64,000 bases of DNA from positions 620,001-684,000 of the forward strand of contig CATQHF010000001.1 of NCBI GenBank assembly GCA_958295865.1. Reading direction: 5' to 3'. The translations under genes and the position numbers were made by a program. A model generated the notes under the pieces. It was not told the DNA's origin, made no database searches, and saw nothing but the letters and a program-made list of their open reading frames with translations. Numbering within the stretch: the stretch's first letter is position 1; each line of letters begins with the position of its first letter. This document shows positions 1-8,114 of the stretch, piece by piece. This stretch comes from an uncultured Dehalococcoidia bacterium (GTDB lineage: Bacteria > Chloroflexota > Dehalococcoidia > Lucifugimonadales > JADFKI01).

Positions 1-303
1 GATGCGGTTGCCCCGAATCTTCTCCATCTCCTTCTCATCGACCTGGAGGACATCCTCGCCGCTGAGCAGCACTTTGCCGCCCACGATGTGGCCCGGAGGC
101 GAGGGCACCAGTCGCATAATGGAGAGCGCGGTTACGGACTTGCCGGAACCCGACTCGCCCACGATGCCGAGCGTCTCGTTGCGCCGCAGCTGGAAACTCA
201 CGCCGTCCACAGCCTTCACCACGCCCCAGCGCGTTACGAAGTAGGTTCGCAGGTCGTCCACATCCAGGACTACATCGCTTTGTGAGCCGTTCGCAGTAGT
301 CAT
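1..303 (-). CDS. Peptide ABC transporter ATP-binding protein, N-terminal part
   Basis: Translating down from the ATG at 303 gives about 101 residues that run off the left edge. They read as the start of an OppD/DppD-type ATPase: an opening strand ([12 protein letters not shown]), the V..VDGVSF region and a Walker A motif GESGSGKS near residues 50-57, then SALSIMRL-type helix sequence ([19 protein letters not shown]). Members of this family energise import of oligopeptides, dipeptides or related solutes on the cytoplasmic face of a two-permease complex. No permease lies immediately upstream on the same strand, so the gene opens its own transcript. The dpp-type operon at 55.5-59.2 kb lacks ATPase genes, so this protein could serve it in trans, but that is only a possibility. 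Confidence 0.88.
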   Translation of the reverse strand, partial: MTTANGSQSDVVLDVDDLRTYFVTRWGVVKAVDGVSFQLRRNETLGIVGESGSGKSVTALSIMRLVPSPPGHIVGGKVLLSGEDVLQVDEKEMEKIRGNRI

Positions 304-723
304 GCTCTTATCTTCTCCTCATATATGTGTTGCCGGCTCCGTAGTGGCGTCGCCCTTTGCGCGCGCCTGCGCCTATAAAGGGATGCAAGCCGGATTATCC
401 TAGAATAATATGCAAACTATAGCCAATAACCATAGAAAACGCAAGCCTGCGAACTGGTTTTTCGGTGTTTCGGTCAATCCGAAATTCGCCCCGCGCGTCC
501 ATATTCCGGTCGTTGCTGATATACTGGCACCACCTTGAGGCGATGCTCGAAGGCGGCGACCCCATCCCCGAACCAACCGCATCCGCACAGCCGATTGAGG
601 CTGCGATGCCGACCCGGATGACCGCGGAAAGCGCGGCCCCGCAAGCGGGCTTTTCGGTGTTCCGATTCGCGGGCATCATCGGCAATTTATCCTGTCCATC
701 ATGTCAGTTCTAGGAGTAATTTC
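304..723. other. Intergenic region, no convincing gene
   Basis: This 420-bp divergent spacer lies between the ATPase and the acetamidase gene. Two similar segments with the core TTTTCGGTGTT occur at about 457-473 and 647-664. Short ORFs on both strands here look random. The spacer should carry both promoters, but I cannot place -35/-10 boxes with confidence. A good ribosome binding site, AGGAG, sits at 712-716 ahead of the acetamidase ATG. Confidence 0.5.
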
Positions 724-1626
724 ATGCAGCGTTCCACCAAAGATACCCTCTACTTTGAGACCGGCCCCGACAATCCCCCGACCATGTTCGTCGACCCCGG
801 CGAAGAGTTCGAGGTGGAGACGCAGATGAACCGCGGCCCTTGGCTCGACGACCACCCCGATGGCGACCGCCTGCGCGAGTTGCTGCGCGCGGGCAACCCC
901 TCCAGCGGCTGCATCTACATCAACGGCGCGGAGCCGGGGCAGGCGCTGGTTGTGCATATCGGCGAAATCGATGTTGACCCCATCGGCTTCACCAACTTTC
1001 GCGGCGGCAACGGCGCTATGCCCGGCTGGATGGGCGACAGCGGCGTCGGACGCCATCACAAGGTCGTGCGGATTGAGGACGGCAATATCCTGTGGTCTGA
1101 CACGCTCAAGATTCCCATCGCGCCCATGCTCGGCGTCGTGGGCGTCGCGCCTAAACATACGCGCTGGACGAATGCGTGGGCGGGCGAGTGGGGCGGCAAC
1201 TTCGACATCCAGGAAGTAACCACCGGCGCGGCCGTATGGCTTCCCGTCAATGTGCCCGGCGCGCTGCTGCACATCGGCGACATGCATGCGCGGCAGGGCG
1301 ACGGCGAGATTTGCGGCGCGGGCGGCATCGAAACCGGCGGCAGGGTGCGCCTCCGCTGCGAACTCGCGCCCCTTCCCGCCGCGATGACCTGGCCGCGCAT
1401 CACCAGCGACACGCACATAATGACCACAGCCATGGCGCGCCCCGCCGAGGACGCCTTCCGCATGGCGCTCTCCGAGATGATTCTGTGGCTCCAGCACGAC
1501 TACGGCTTCACGCGCGGCGAAGCCTATCTCTTCCTCGGACAGGTTCTCGAAGCCCGCTGCACGCAGTTCGTCAACCCCACCTTCAGCTATGTCGCCAAAG
1601 TCAACCGCAGGTATCTGCCGGTATAG
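724..1626 (+). CDS. Acetamidase/formamidase family protein
   Basis: This 300-residue protein matches the FmdA/AmdA amidohydrolase family, which releases ammonia from formamide, acetamide or related short amides in the cytoplasm. Recognisable blocks are the GPWLDDHPDG region, GCIYINGAEPGQALVVHIG (about residues 60-78), GGNFDIQEV near 160 and GDMHARQGDGEICG near 185-198, which contains conserved metal/active-site-like His and Asp/Glu residues. The length is normal for the family. The ATG is supported by AGGAG 7 bases upstream. The exact substrate cannot be read from the sequence. The last 48 bases of the gene are repeated three more times downstream, each copy detached from the rest of the gene. 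Confidence 0.88.
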   Translation: MQRSTKDTLYFETGPDNPPTMFVDPGEEFEVETQMNRGPWLDDHPDGDRLRELLRAGNPSSGCIYINGAEPGQALVVHIGEIDVDPIGFTNFRGGNGAMPGWMGDSGVGRHHKVVRIEDGNILWSDTLKIPIAPMLGVVGVAPKHTRWTNAWAGEWGGNFDIQEVTTGAAVWLPVNVPGALLHIGDMHARQGDGEICGAGGIETGGRVRLRCELAPLPAAMTWPRITSDTHIMTTAMARPAEDAFRMALSEMILWLQHDYGFTRGEAYLFLGQVLEARCTQFVNPTFSYVAKVNRRYLPV

Positions 1627-1715
1627 CGGAGGATTGGACATAGATAAACCGGGTTGACAGGATTTTGGGAACTATCTTTACTTGTTAATCCATACTACCT
1701 ATTGAGAGTGTGCAG

Positions 1716-2165
1716 ATGGGTTTGGAGAAAAACAGAGAGCCGGATGACGACGCTCGTGAATCGATGTGGAGCATCCCGAGAAGATTCGCAAGGGTGTACT
1801 TCATCCTGTTCAGCGCTCTTGGCATAGCAGGCATTGTTTGGAGCGCGTGGTATGAAATCGCTCACAATAGCGCCGGAAAATCGTGGTATGATATTGTTGA
1901 TGCCACTATCGAGAAGTTCCCATCAGTCCTAATGGGCGCGGCGTTCATCAGTTTCATAATAACGGAGACGGTTATGGTACTATACTCCATCTATCAAGAC
2001 AGAATGAAGAAACGCTACAAGAGGATCCGTGCCGAAGGCGTAGCTGAAGGCATTGCTCTGCTTGAAGACTACTATCGCCGCAAGTCCGAAGCCGAAGCGC
2101 GTGGCGAAGTCTTCGATGAGCCATACCCTGGCTCTGCCAGTGAAAACGGAACGGGCAGGGACTAA
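1716..2165 (+). CDS. Small two-TM membrane protein, array copy 1
   Basis: I do not recognise a named family. The product of about 149 residues has a short N-terminus containing ESMWSIPRRF, a first hydrophobic segment (VYFILFSALGIAGIVW), an extracytoplasmic stretch beginning YEIAHNSAG, a second hydrophobic segment (VLMGAAFISFIITETVMVLY), then a basic KKRYKRIRAEG coil and an acidic C-terminus. The ATG at 1716 is favoured over the GTG at 1710 because GAGAG lies 7 bases upstream. The coil here is the shortest of the three array copies (AEGVAEGIALLE). Homologous copies occur at 2490, 3150 (fragment), 36203, 39638 and 40141. Function is unknown; a membrane-anchored, self-associating coil is inferred. 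Confidence 0.7.
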   Translation: MGLEKNREPDDDARESMWSIPRRFARVYFILFSALGIAGIVWSAWYEIAHNSAGKSWYDIVDATIEKFPSVLMGAAFISFIITETVMVLYSIYQDRMKKRYKRIRAEGVAEGIALLEDYYRRKSEAEARGEVFDEPYPGSASENGTGRD

Positions 2166-2370
2166 ACCCGTTCTTCAACAACCAGGCCGCTCTCTGTTGA
2201 GAATACCAACGCTTGATGGTTTTCCAGACTTTGGCGTTCAGCGCTAGAGTTTTGCCGCTAACCTTCAGTTATGTCGCCAAAGTCAATCGCAAGTATCTGT
2301 CGGGCGTAACGGAGGGTTGAACATAGATAAACCGGGTTGACAGGATTTTGGGGAAAACCTTAATACTTTA

Positions 2371-2450
2371 GGACTTACGCAATTGAACGCGATTTCGTAC
2401 TTGAAACGGGTCAATCTCAGGTAGGAGTTCATATTCAAGTGCGTAAGTCC
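2371..2450. mobile_element. 80-bp MITE with terminal inverted repeats
   Basis: The element starts GGACTTACGC and ends with the exact inverse, GCGTAAGTCC. It is flanked by a TTTA duplication (2367-2370 and 2451-2454). Array unit 1 carries the matching uninterrupted site (CTTTACTTG near 1676), so the insertion happened after duplication. A second 80-bp copy with about 95% identity lies at 35715-35794. It encodes no protein and is presumably mobilised in trans. Confidence 0.88.
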
Positions 2451-2489
2451 TTTACTTGTTAATCCATACTACCTATTGAGAGTGTGCAG

Positions 2490-2987
2490 ATGGGTTTGGA
2501 GAAAAACAGAGAGCCGGATGACGACGCTCGTGAGTCGATGTGGAGCGTCCCGAGAAGATTCGCAAGGGTGTACTTCATCCTGTTCAGCGCTCTTGGCGTA
2601 GCAGGCATTGTTTGGAGCGCGTGGTATGAAATCGCTCACAACAGCGCCGGAAAATCGTGGTATGATATTGTCAATGCCACGATTGAGAAGTTCCCATCAG
2701 TCCTAATGGGCGCGGCGTTCATCAGTTTTATAATAACGGAGACGGTTATGGTACTATATTCCATCTACCAAGACAGAATGAAGAAACGCTACAAGAGGAT
2801 CCGTGCCGAAGGCGTAGCTGAAGGCATAGACAAAGGCAGAGCCGAAGGCAGGGCAGAAGGCGTTGCCCAAGGCATTGCTTTGCTTGAAGCTTACTATCGC
2901 CGCAAGTCCGAAGCCGAAGCGCGTGGCGAAGTTTTCGATGAGCCATACCCCGGCTCTGCCAGTGAAAACGGAACGGGCAGGGACTAA
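2490..2987 (+). CDS. Small two-TM membrane protein, array copy 2
   Basis: This protein of about 165 residues is almost identical to the product of the 1716 gene across both membrane segments and the C-terminal tail (EARGEVFDEPYPGSASENG). It differs mainly by a 16-residue expansion of the coil: repeated 4-residue units of the form (K/A)(E/D/Q)G(x) run from AEGVAEGIDKG to AEGVAQGIA. The ATG at 2490 has the same upstream GAGAG as copy 1. The 80-bp MITE lies 40 bp upstream and may have displaced or supplied promoter sequence. Function is unknown. Confidence 0.7.
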   Translation: MGLEKNREPDDDARESMWSVPRRFARVYFILFSALGVAGIVWSAWYEIAHNSAGKSWYDIVNATIEKFPSVLMGAAFISFIITETVMVLYSIYQDRMKKRYKRIRAEGVAEGIDKGRAEGRAEGVAQGIALLEAYYRRKSEAEARGEVFDEPYPGSASENGTGRD

Positions 2988-3149
2988 ACCCGTTCTTCAA
3001 CAATCAAGCCGCCCTATGTTGGGAATACCAATACCAATGCTTGATGGTTTTCAAGACTTTGGCGTTCAGCGCTAGAGTTTTGCCGCTAACCTCCAGATAT
3101 GTTGCCAAAGTCAACCGCAAATATCTGCCAATGTAACGAAGGATTGGAC

Positions 3150-3377
3150 ATGGTACTATACTCCATCTACCAAGACAGAATGAAGAAACGCTACAAAAGG
3201 ATCCGTGCCGAAGGCGTGGCCCAAGGCAAAGCCGAAGGTATAGCAGAAGGCAGAGCCGAAGGCATTGCTCTGATTGAAGACTACTATCGCCGCAAGTCCG
3301 AAGCCGAAGCGCGTGGCGAAGTCTTCGATGAGCCATACCCCGGCTCTGCCAGTGAAAACGGAACAGGCAAGGACTAA
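3150..3377 (+). pseudogene. Small membrane protein, array copy 3, N-terminus deleted
   Basis: Only the second half of the family is present. A deletion joins the sequence just after the acetamidase tail (GGATTGGACAT) directly to the ATGGTACTATACTCC stretch inside the second membrane segment, with two bases of junction homology. The remaining ORF from ATG 3150 starts MVLYSIYQDRMKKRYKR and keeps a coil of a third length (AEGVAQGKAEGIAEGRAEGI) plus the conserved tail. The first TM segment and the loop are missing, so it is probably non-functional, although the coil could still be translated. Confidence 0.7.
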
Positions 3378-3547
3378 ACCCGTTCTTCAACAATCAAGCC
3401 GCTCTCTGTTGGGAATACCAACGCTTGATGGTTTTCCAGACTTTGGCGTTCAGCGCTAGAGTTTTGCCGCTAACCTTCAGTTATGTTGCCAAAGTCAACC
3501 GCAGGTATCTGCCGGCGTAGCGCGTATTCCTCTTCCGTTTCAAGCGC

Positions 3548-3868
3548 TCATTGCGGACCGGGTAAGAAGTCCGCGCCCTTCATAATCATGTCCTGCTGCT
3601 TGAGTGCCAGCCCCCTGACACGCGGCATGTAGTCGTTTGTCCAGCGAGGATCGTTACGCACCGCCTCGCGCGCCTGCTCGAAATGGGTGTAGTCCTCGTA
3701 TGCCCAGATGTGGACGATGCGGTTCAGCGGCCCTATGTCGGTGTAGTACCAGCCCGCAAGCTTGACGCCGTAATCCTGGCGTATCTTGATCGCAACCTCC
3801 TCGACGGCCGCCATGTACTTTGGCACTGAACCCGGCTGCAAGTCGTAGATTCGCATGTCGTAAATCAT
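3548..3868 (-). CDS. NIPSNAP family protein
   Basis: The 106-residue protein starts MIYDMRIYDLQPGSV, the typical opening of the NIPSNAP fold, a ferredoxin-like alpha/beta barrel of about 100 residues. It keeps the GWYYTDIGPLNRIVHIWAYE block (about residues 40-59) and the W-DYMP segment toward the C-terminus. Bacterial members are small cytoplasmic proteins often found beside catabolic or transport genes; their biochemical role is poorly defined. It is the last gene of the minus-strand run that follows the liv permeases, 50 bp after livM, so co-transcription is likely. Confidence 0.85.
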   Translation of the reverse strand: MIYDMRIYDLQPGSVPKYMAAVEEVAIKIRQDYGVKLAGWYYTDIGPLNRIVHIWAYEDYTHFEQAREAVRNDPRWTNDYMPRVRGLALKQQDMIMKGADFLPGPQ

Positions 3869-3918
3869 GGATACTTCACTCCTCTCGCAATCACAATATC
3901 CCGTCTATCCAATCCGTC

Positions 3919-4905
3919 CTAGCCATCCCGCGCGGGCGCATCGATGTTGACCGCCGAGATACGCCGTCGCTCCCCTAGTATCCCGTTCGGACGCAGCATG
4001 ATAGTAAGCACCAGCAGCAAGCCTATCATGAAGAACCGCAGGTTGGGATCGCTCAGCGCCCCCGGCAGGAACTGTGTTCCGCTCCATATCCCCCAGACTA
4101 CGAACGCGCCTATTATTGCCCCCAGGTTGTTGCCGCTTCCGCCAATCATCAGCATCACCCATATTATGAAAGTCGCCAGCAGCGGGTCGAATGTGAACGG
4201 GTCCAGGTAGCGGAAGCCGTGCGCGAACAGCGCCCCGCCGATGCCCATTACCGCCGCGCCCAGCATAAACGCTTGCAGCTTGAACCGAAACACATCCTTG
4301 CCCGCCGCCGCCGTCGCTTCCTCATCCTCGCGTATCGCGCGCAGCACCCGTCCCCACGGCGAGTTTATCGCCCGCTGAATCGCAAAGTACAGCAGCGCCA
4401 GAACCACCATCACCACTATGAAGTACAGCAAGTCGTACTGGTCGGGCGCGATGCGGTCGCCCAGGAACTTGGGGATGTTGTACAGCCCGCGCGAGCCGTT
4501 GGCGAGCCACTTCTCGTTCAGGAACATCAGCCGCACGCTCTCGGCGATGCCCAGCGTGGATATGGCGAGGTAGTCGTCGCGCAGCCGCAGGGTTATCGCG
4601 CCCACCACCAGCGCGACCGCGCCGCTCACCGCAGCCGCGCCCGCCAGCGCGACTAAGAACCACAGGTCGACGCCAAGTTTCAGCAGGGCGGCGAGGTTGC
4701 CCCCAAACACAAAATCCTCGAACAGCTCCGGCGAGGGCGGCGCGGTCGTCAGCAGCGCGGAGGTGTATGCGCCCAGCGCGAAGAAGCCCGCTATGCCGAT
4801 GTTGAACAGCCCCGTATAGCCCCAATGCACATTCAGCCCCAGCGTGAACACCGCGTAGATGCCCGCCAGTATGCCGAACCCCGCCAGAAAATACACAATA
4901 TCCAT
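3919..4905 (-). CDS. livM: Branched-chain amino acid ABC transporter permease LivM
   Basis: This is a 328-residue polytopic membrane protein with roughly nine hydrophobic segments. It has the LivM signature region: GLNVHWGYTGLFNIGIAGFFALGAYTSALLT near the N-terminus, the cytoplasmic coupling loop with NSPWGRVLRAIREDEEATAAAGKD (about residues 190-213) and a C-terminal LVLTIMLRPNGILGERRR. It pairs with LivH to form the inner-membrane channel for branched-chain amino acids or related amides. An 87-bp spacer with a REP-like sequence separates it from livH. No LivK-type binding protein is encoded nearby, so the substrate is uncertain. Confidence 0.9.
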   Translation of the reverse strand: MDIVYFLAGFGILAGIYAVFTLGLNVHWGYTGLFNIGIAGFFALGAYTSALLTTAPPSPELFEDFVFGGNLAALLKLGVDLWFLVALAGAAAVSGAVALVVGAITLRLRDDYLAISTLGIAESVRLMFLNEKWLANGSRGLYNIPKFLGDRIAPDQYDLLYFIVVMVVLALLYFAIQRAINSPWGRVLRAIREDEEATAAAGKDVFRFKLQAFMLGAAVMGIGGALFAHGFRYLDPFTFDPLLATFIIWVMLMIGGSGNNLGAIIGAFVVWGIWSGTQFLPGALSDPNLRFFMIGLLLVLTIMLRPNGILGERRRISAVNIDAPARDG

Positions 4906-4939
4906 ATCAGTCCGCCAATTGTCCTTTCCTCCGCGATGG

Positions 4940-4990
4940 AGGAAGTGGTTGCTCTATCCTGAGCGTAGTCGAAGGGATGGGTGAAAGTTC
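4940..4990. repeat. REP-like element in livH-livM spacer
   Basis: The sequence CCTGAGCGTAGTCGAAGGG (about 4958-4976) resembles a half-site at about 6958-6978 (CCTGAGCCTGCCGAAGGG) next to livG. Another relative lies near 63204. Each sits just past a stop codon. Confidence 0.55.
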
Positions 4991-4992
4991 TG

Positions 4993-6048
4993 TCAGCCCC
5001 CGTTCCGCTCCCCGAACAGACCGCGCGGTCTCAGCAGCAGCACGACCAGCATTATCGCAAACGCCACTGCCGGCTTGTATGCCGGCGACACCCATTCCGT
5101 TGACGCCTCCGTGGACACGCCGATGAGCAGCCCGCCCGCCAGCGCGCCCCATGGCTTGCCGATGCCCCCAAGCATCACGGCGGCGAACAAGGGTATCAGC
5201 ACATTCCAGCCCGAGCTGGGCAGCAGCTGCGCCTGCGACACGGCGAGCAGCGAACCCGCTATCGCGGCGAAGGCGGCGGCGATTGCCCATGTCCAGTGGA
5301 TTATGCGCGTCGTGTTGATGCCCGTAACTCGCGCAAGCTCCACATTGTCCGATGTCGCGCGCATCGCCTTGCCTATCCGTGTGCGATTCAGGAACAGATA
5401 CAGCGCAACCACCAGCGCGACAGCCGTCAGCCCAAGAAAGATATTGTCCGGCGGTATGCGTATCTCAAACGGCAGCGCGCCCCCGTTCGGCAGCCCCACC
5501 TGAAAGTCAAGATGGTAGAATTGGCGGGTCGCGCGCGGCAGTTTCAGGGGCTCGGTGCCCCACAGTATTTGTATCGCGCCGCGCACCGCGATTGCGATGC
5601 CCAGCGACACCATCGCCAGCGTAACCAAGCCCGTTCCGCGTTCGCGCAGCCGCCCGTACACGCCGTAGTCTATGGCAATAGCGATAGCGATAGTAACGAC
5701 CACCGTGATGGGCAGCGCAATCAGCAGCGGGTAGCCGAATGTGAACGGGCCGAATCCCGCGCCCTTGATGCCCACGAGCGGCAGCGCCACCGTCAGCATG
5801 AACAGCGTGATGTACGCTCCCAGCGTCATGTAGTCGCCGTGCGCGATGTGCGCGAACCGCAGGATGCTGTATATCAGCGTGATGCCGATTGCGCCAAGCG
5901 CGATCATGCTGCCCAGCAGCGCCCCGTTGACCACCTTGCCCGGCGCGGCTATCAGCAGCGCGACCGCCAGCAGCGCAGCCGCAACGCCCCATCCGACCTC
6001 ACTACGCACCGCCGCTCGCGCCCTCATCGCCACTATCTCCATAGACAT
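4993..6048 (-). CDS. livH: Branched-chain amino acid ABC transporter permease LivH
   Basis: The 351-residue protein carries the LivH-type core: GALLGSMIALGAIGITLIYSILRFAHIAHGDYMTLGAY near residues 42-80, an EAA-like coupling loop (NRTRIGKAMRATSDNVELARVTGIN) near 220-245, and GGIGKPWGALAGGLLIGV toward the end. It is longer than E. coli LivH mainly because of an extended periplasmic loop around residues 165-195. The start codon overlaps the livF stop by one base on the minus strand (TGATG), which suggests translational coupling. With LivM it forms the membrane pore. Confidence 0.9.
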   Translation of the reverse strand: MSMEIVAMRARAAVRSEVGWGVAAALLAVALLIAAPGKVVNGALLGSMIALGAIGITLIYSILRFAHIAHGDYMTLGAYITLFMLTVALPLVGIKGAGFGPFTFGYPLLIALPITVVVTIAIAIAIDYGVYGRLRERGTGLVTLAMVSLGIAIAVRGAIQILWGTEPLKLPRATRQFYHLDFQVGLPNGGALPFEIRIPPDNIFLGLTAVALVVALYLFLNRTRIGKAMRATSDNVELARVTGINTTRIIHWTWAIAAAFAAIAGSLLAVSQAQLLPSSGWNVLIPLFAAVMLGGIGKPWGALAGGLLIGVSTEASTEWVSPAYKPAVAFAIMLVVLLLRPRGLFGERNGG

Positions 6049-6758
6049 CAGCTTGCGCCCCCCAGATACAGCCGTCCTATCTCCGGATTATCCAGCAGGC
6101 TCGCCGCGCTCCCGTCGAGCTGGTTCTCCCCGTTCGCAAGCACATACCCCCTGTTAGACATGGACAGCGCGACGCGGATGTTGTGCTCGATGATGAGTAT
6201 CGCAACGCCGGTCTGCTGAATGTCGTACAGCCTGTCGAAGATGAGTTGCGTCATGATGGGCGACAGCCCCGCCGACGGTTCGTCCAGCAGCAGCAGCCTA
6301 GGCTCAAGCATAAGCGCGCGCCCGAACGCGAGCATCTGCCGCTGTCCACCCGACAGGCTGCTGGCGCGCTGTCGGCGGCTGCGCTCCAGATCCGGGAACA
6401 TGCGGTACATCTCCGCTATCTGCGCCTCCGCGTTGCTGCCGTCCACGAACGCCCCCATCTCGAGGTTCTCTTGGATGGTCAGCGACGGGAAGATGTTGTT
6501 CGTCTGCGGCACATAAGACATACCCATGCGGATGAGGCTTTCCGTCGGCATCCCCGTGATGTCCGCGTCCTCAAAGTTCACGCGCCCTCGCTTGGGCGTC
6601 AGCAGCCCGAATATCGTCTTCATCAGCGTGGACTTGCCGCACCCGTTCGGCCCGAATATCGTGACCGACTCCCCCGCCTCGACGCGAATGGAGACCCCGT
6701 GCAGCACCTCCGTCTCGCCATACCCGGCAACGATGCTATCCACCGTCAATATGCTCAT
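6048..6758 (-). CDS. livF: Branched-chain amino acid ABC transporter ATPase LivF
   Basis: The 236-residue ABC ATPase has Walker A GPNGCGKST at residues 36-44, signature LSGGQRQ near 140, Walker B LLLLDEPSAGLSP near 158-170 and the switch His in IIEHN. Size and order match LivF, which hydrolyses ATP with LivG beneath the LivHM pore. The gene is directly coupled to livH downstream. A 230-bp spacer with a palindromic interspersed repeat lies between it and livG upstream. Confidence 0.9.
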   Translation of the reverse strand: MSILTVDSIVAGYGETEVLHGVSIRVEAGESVTIFGPNGCGKSTLMKTIFGLLTPKRGRVNFEDADITGMPTESLIRMGMSYVPQTNNIFPSLTIQENLEMGAFVDGSNAEAQIAEMYRMFPDLERSRRQRASSLSGGQRQMLAFGRALMLEPRLLLLDEPSAGLSPIMTQLIFDRLYDIQQTGVAILIIEHNIRVALSMSNRGYVLANGENQLDGSAASLLDNPEIGRLYLGGAS

Positions 6759-6804
6759 CGATAAAGTTCCATTTCAAGCGATATAAAATCCGTTCCCTTC
6801 ATAT

Positions 6805-6990
6805 CCGTCATTCCTGCTCACTTACCCGTCATTCCTGCGAAAGCAGGAATCCAGCGCTTTAAGATAGCCTAAAATATGCCAAAGCGCCTATATTCCGAGG
6901 TTCTGGATTCCCGTTTTCACGGGAATGACGAATATGTTCACACAACCTATAAGCCCGCCCTGAGCCTGCCGAAGGGATGGGCGTGAGTTC
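6805..6990. repeat. Composite palindromic interspersed repeat inside the liv operon
   Basis: Two inverted arms, CGTCATTCCTGCGAAAGCAGG near 6827 and the reverse-type arm ending ACGGGAATGACG near 6930, enclose an AT-richer core containing AAGATAGCCTAAAATATG. The right end has the family's CACACAACCTA terminus (6940-6950). The REP-like CCTGAGCCTGCCGAAGGG follows. The whole block separates livG from livF. Confidence 0.8.
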
Positions 6991-6991
6991 G

Positions 6992-7801
6992 TCAGTCGCC
7001 GTGTCCCTCGACGGCGTATCCGAGATAGGCGCTCAGCACCTCTTCGTTGCGCTGCACCTCTTCCGGCGTCCCCTCCGCGAGTTTCTTGCCCTCGCTCATC
7101 ACCACGATGGGGTCGCACAGGCTCATCACCAGTTCCATGTTATGCTCGATGATGAGGATGGTGATGCCCGTTTCCTGCTGCGTGCGCCGTATGTCCTCCA
7201 TCAGCAGCTCCGTCAGCGCGGGGCTGACGCCTGCGCTCGGCTCGTCCAGCAGGATCATTTCAGGTTTTGCCATCAGCGTCCTGCCAAGTTCCAGCAGCTT
7301 CTTCTGCCCGCCCGACAAGTTGGCGGCGTAATCGTCCTTCAAGTGCAACAGGTTCAGGAACTCCAGCGTCTCCAGCGCCTGCCGCTCGATTGCCCTTTCC
7401 TGCGAACCGATGCGCCAAGGCGTGAACCATGAAGCCCAGACGCGCTCCCCCGTCTGGTTCGCCGGCACCAGCATCAGGTTTTCGAGCACCGTCATGCGCT
7501 TGAACTCGCGCGGGATCTGAAATGTGCGTACAAGCCCTGTCCTAAAAGTGCGGTGCGGCTCCATCCCCTCTATGCGACTGCCCATGAAGGTTATCGTGCC
7601 GCTCGTGGGCTTGTGGAAGCCGCTTATGAGATTGAACAGCGTGGTCTTGCCCGCGCCGTTAGGCCCAATCAGCCCCGTAATCGTGCCGCGCCGCACATCC
7701 AGCGAGCAGTGATCCACCGCGCGGACGCCGCCGAAATCCTTCACCAGCTCCCGAACCTTCAGGATGGGAGCGTCAACATTCGCTTCCGTATTCACTGCCA
7801 T
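6992..7801 (-). CDS. livG: Branched-chain amino acid ABC transporter ATPase LivG
   Basis: The 269-residue ATPase shows Walker A GPNGAGKTT at residues 46-54, signature LSGGQKK and Walker B MILLDEPSAGVSP. It has the roughly 20-residue insert between Walker A and the signature that typifies LivG (RTFQIPREFKRMTVLENLMLVPANQTGERVW). It is the first liv gene on the minus strand, so the operon reads livG-(repeat)-livF-livH-livM-NIPSNAP. The N-terminal extension MAVNTEANVDAPI is short and probably unstructured. Confidence 0.9.
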   Translation of the reverse strand: MAVNTEANVDAPILKVRELVKDFGGVRAVDHCSLDVRRGTITGLIGPNGAGKTTLFNLISGFHKPTSGTITFMGSRIEGMEPHRTFRTGLVRTFQIPREFKRMTVLENLMLVPANQTGERVWASWFTPWRIGSQERAIERQALETLEFLNLLHLKDDYAANLSGGQKKLLELGRTLMAKPEMILLDEPSAGVSPALTELLMEDIRRTQQETGITILIIEHNMELVMSLCDPIVVMSEGKKLAEGTPEEVQRNEEVLSAYLGYAVEGHGD

Positions 7802-7868
7802 GCAAAACTCAACCTGCGACTGCTATCGTTCCTTAGCCGTCTGAATATGCCAATGCCCCGATACCCCG

Positions 7869-8114
7869 TCAGCCCCCGGCGTCCATCCGCACACTGACCC
7901 GAAACCGCCGCATCGCGCAGGTGGGCGCAAGCTCGCGCACGCCCGTTATCTCCGCGCTATGCCACTCGTCGCCCTCAGGCATGCGCGCGCCGACAGTAGG
8001 CGCAGGCTCGCCCTCGCCTCTGTACAGCCTGCCCATCGGCTCGCCCGCTTCCGAGTACACGAACCAGACCGCCCCTATCGCCTCAGTCTGCACCTGTCGT
8101 CCTTCACCCGTCAT
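7869..8114 (-). CDS. Hypothetical 81-residue protein coupled to an SDR
   Basis: I do not recognise this family. The product is small, soluble and acidic, with no membrane segment. It has a glycine-rich segment GRLYRGEGEPAPTVGARMPEG in the middle and ends with a Arg-rich strand CAMRRFRVSVRMD. Its ATG overlaps the stop of the upstream SDR gene by four bases (ATGA), so translation is probably coupled and the protein may act with that oxidoreductase. Confidence 0.6.
   Translation of the reverse strand: MTGEGRQVQTEAIGAVWFVYSEAGEPMGRLYRGEGEPAPTVGARMPEGDEWHSAEITGVRELAPTCAMRRFRVSVRMDAGG

Larger units (their letters stand above)
1579..3520 (+). repeat. Tandem array: acetamidase 3' tail plus small membrane gene
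   Basis: Copies of the acetamidase 3' end and its immediate downstream sequence start at 1579 (the genuine gene), 2261, 3089 and 3473. Units 1 to 3 each carry a copy, or part copy, of a small membrane-protein gene followed by the same roughly 95-bp trailer, which includes GGCGTTCAGCGCTAG. Unit spacings are 682, 828 and 384 bp. Unit 2 is longer because of an 80-bp MITE and a longer coil. Unit 3 is shorter because of an internal deletion. The array ends with a lone tail (3473-3520) next to the NIPSNAP gene. Confidence 0.85.

Noticed and set aside
395..713. Short ORFs on both strands between the ATPase and acetamidase genes
   Set aside because: Overlap each other, derive partly from a small direct repeat, and show no protein-like features.
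676..1641. Open frame of 321 codons antisense to the acetamidase gene
   Set aside because: Shadow of the real gene in GC-rich DNA; no ribosome binding site and no recognisable domain, while the plus-strand frame has clear family motifs.
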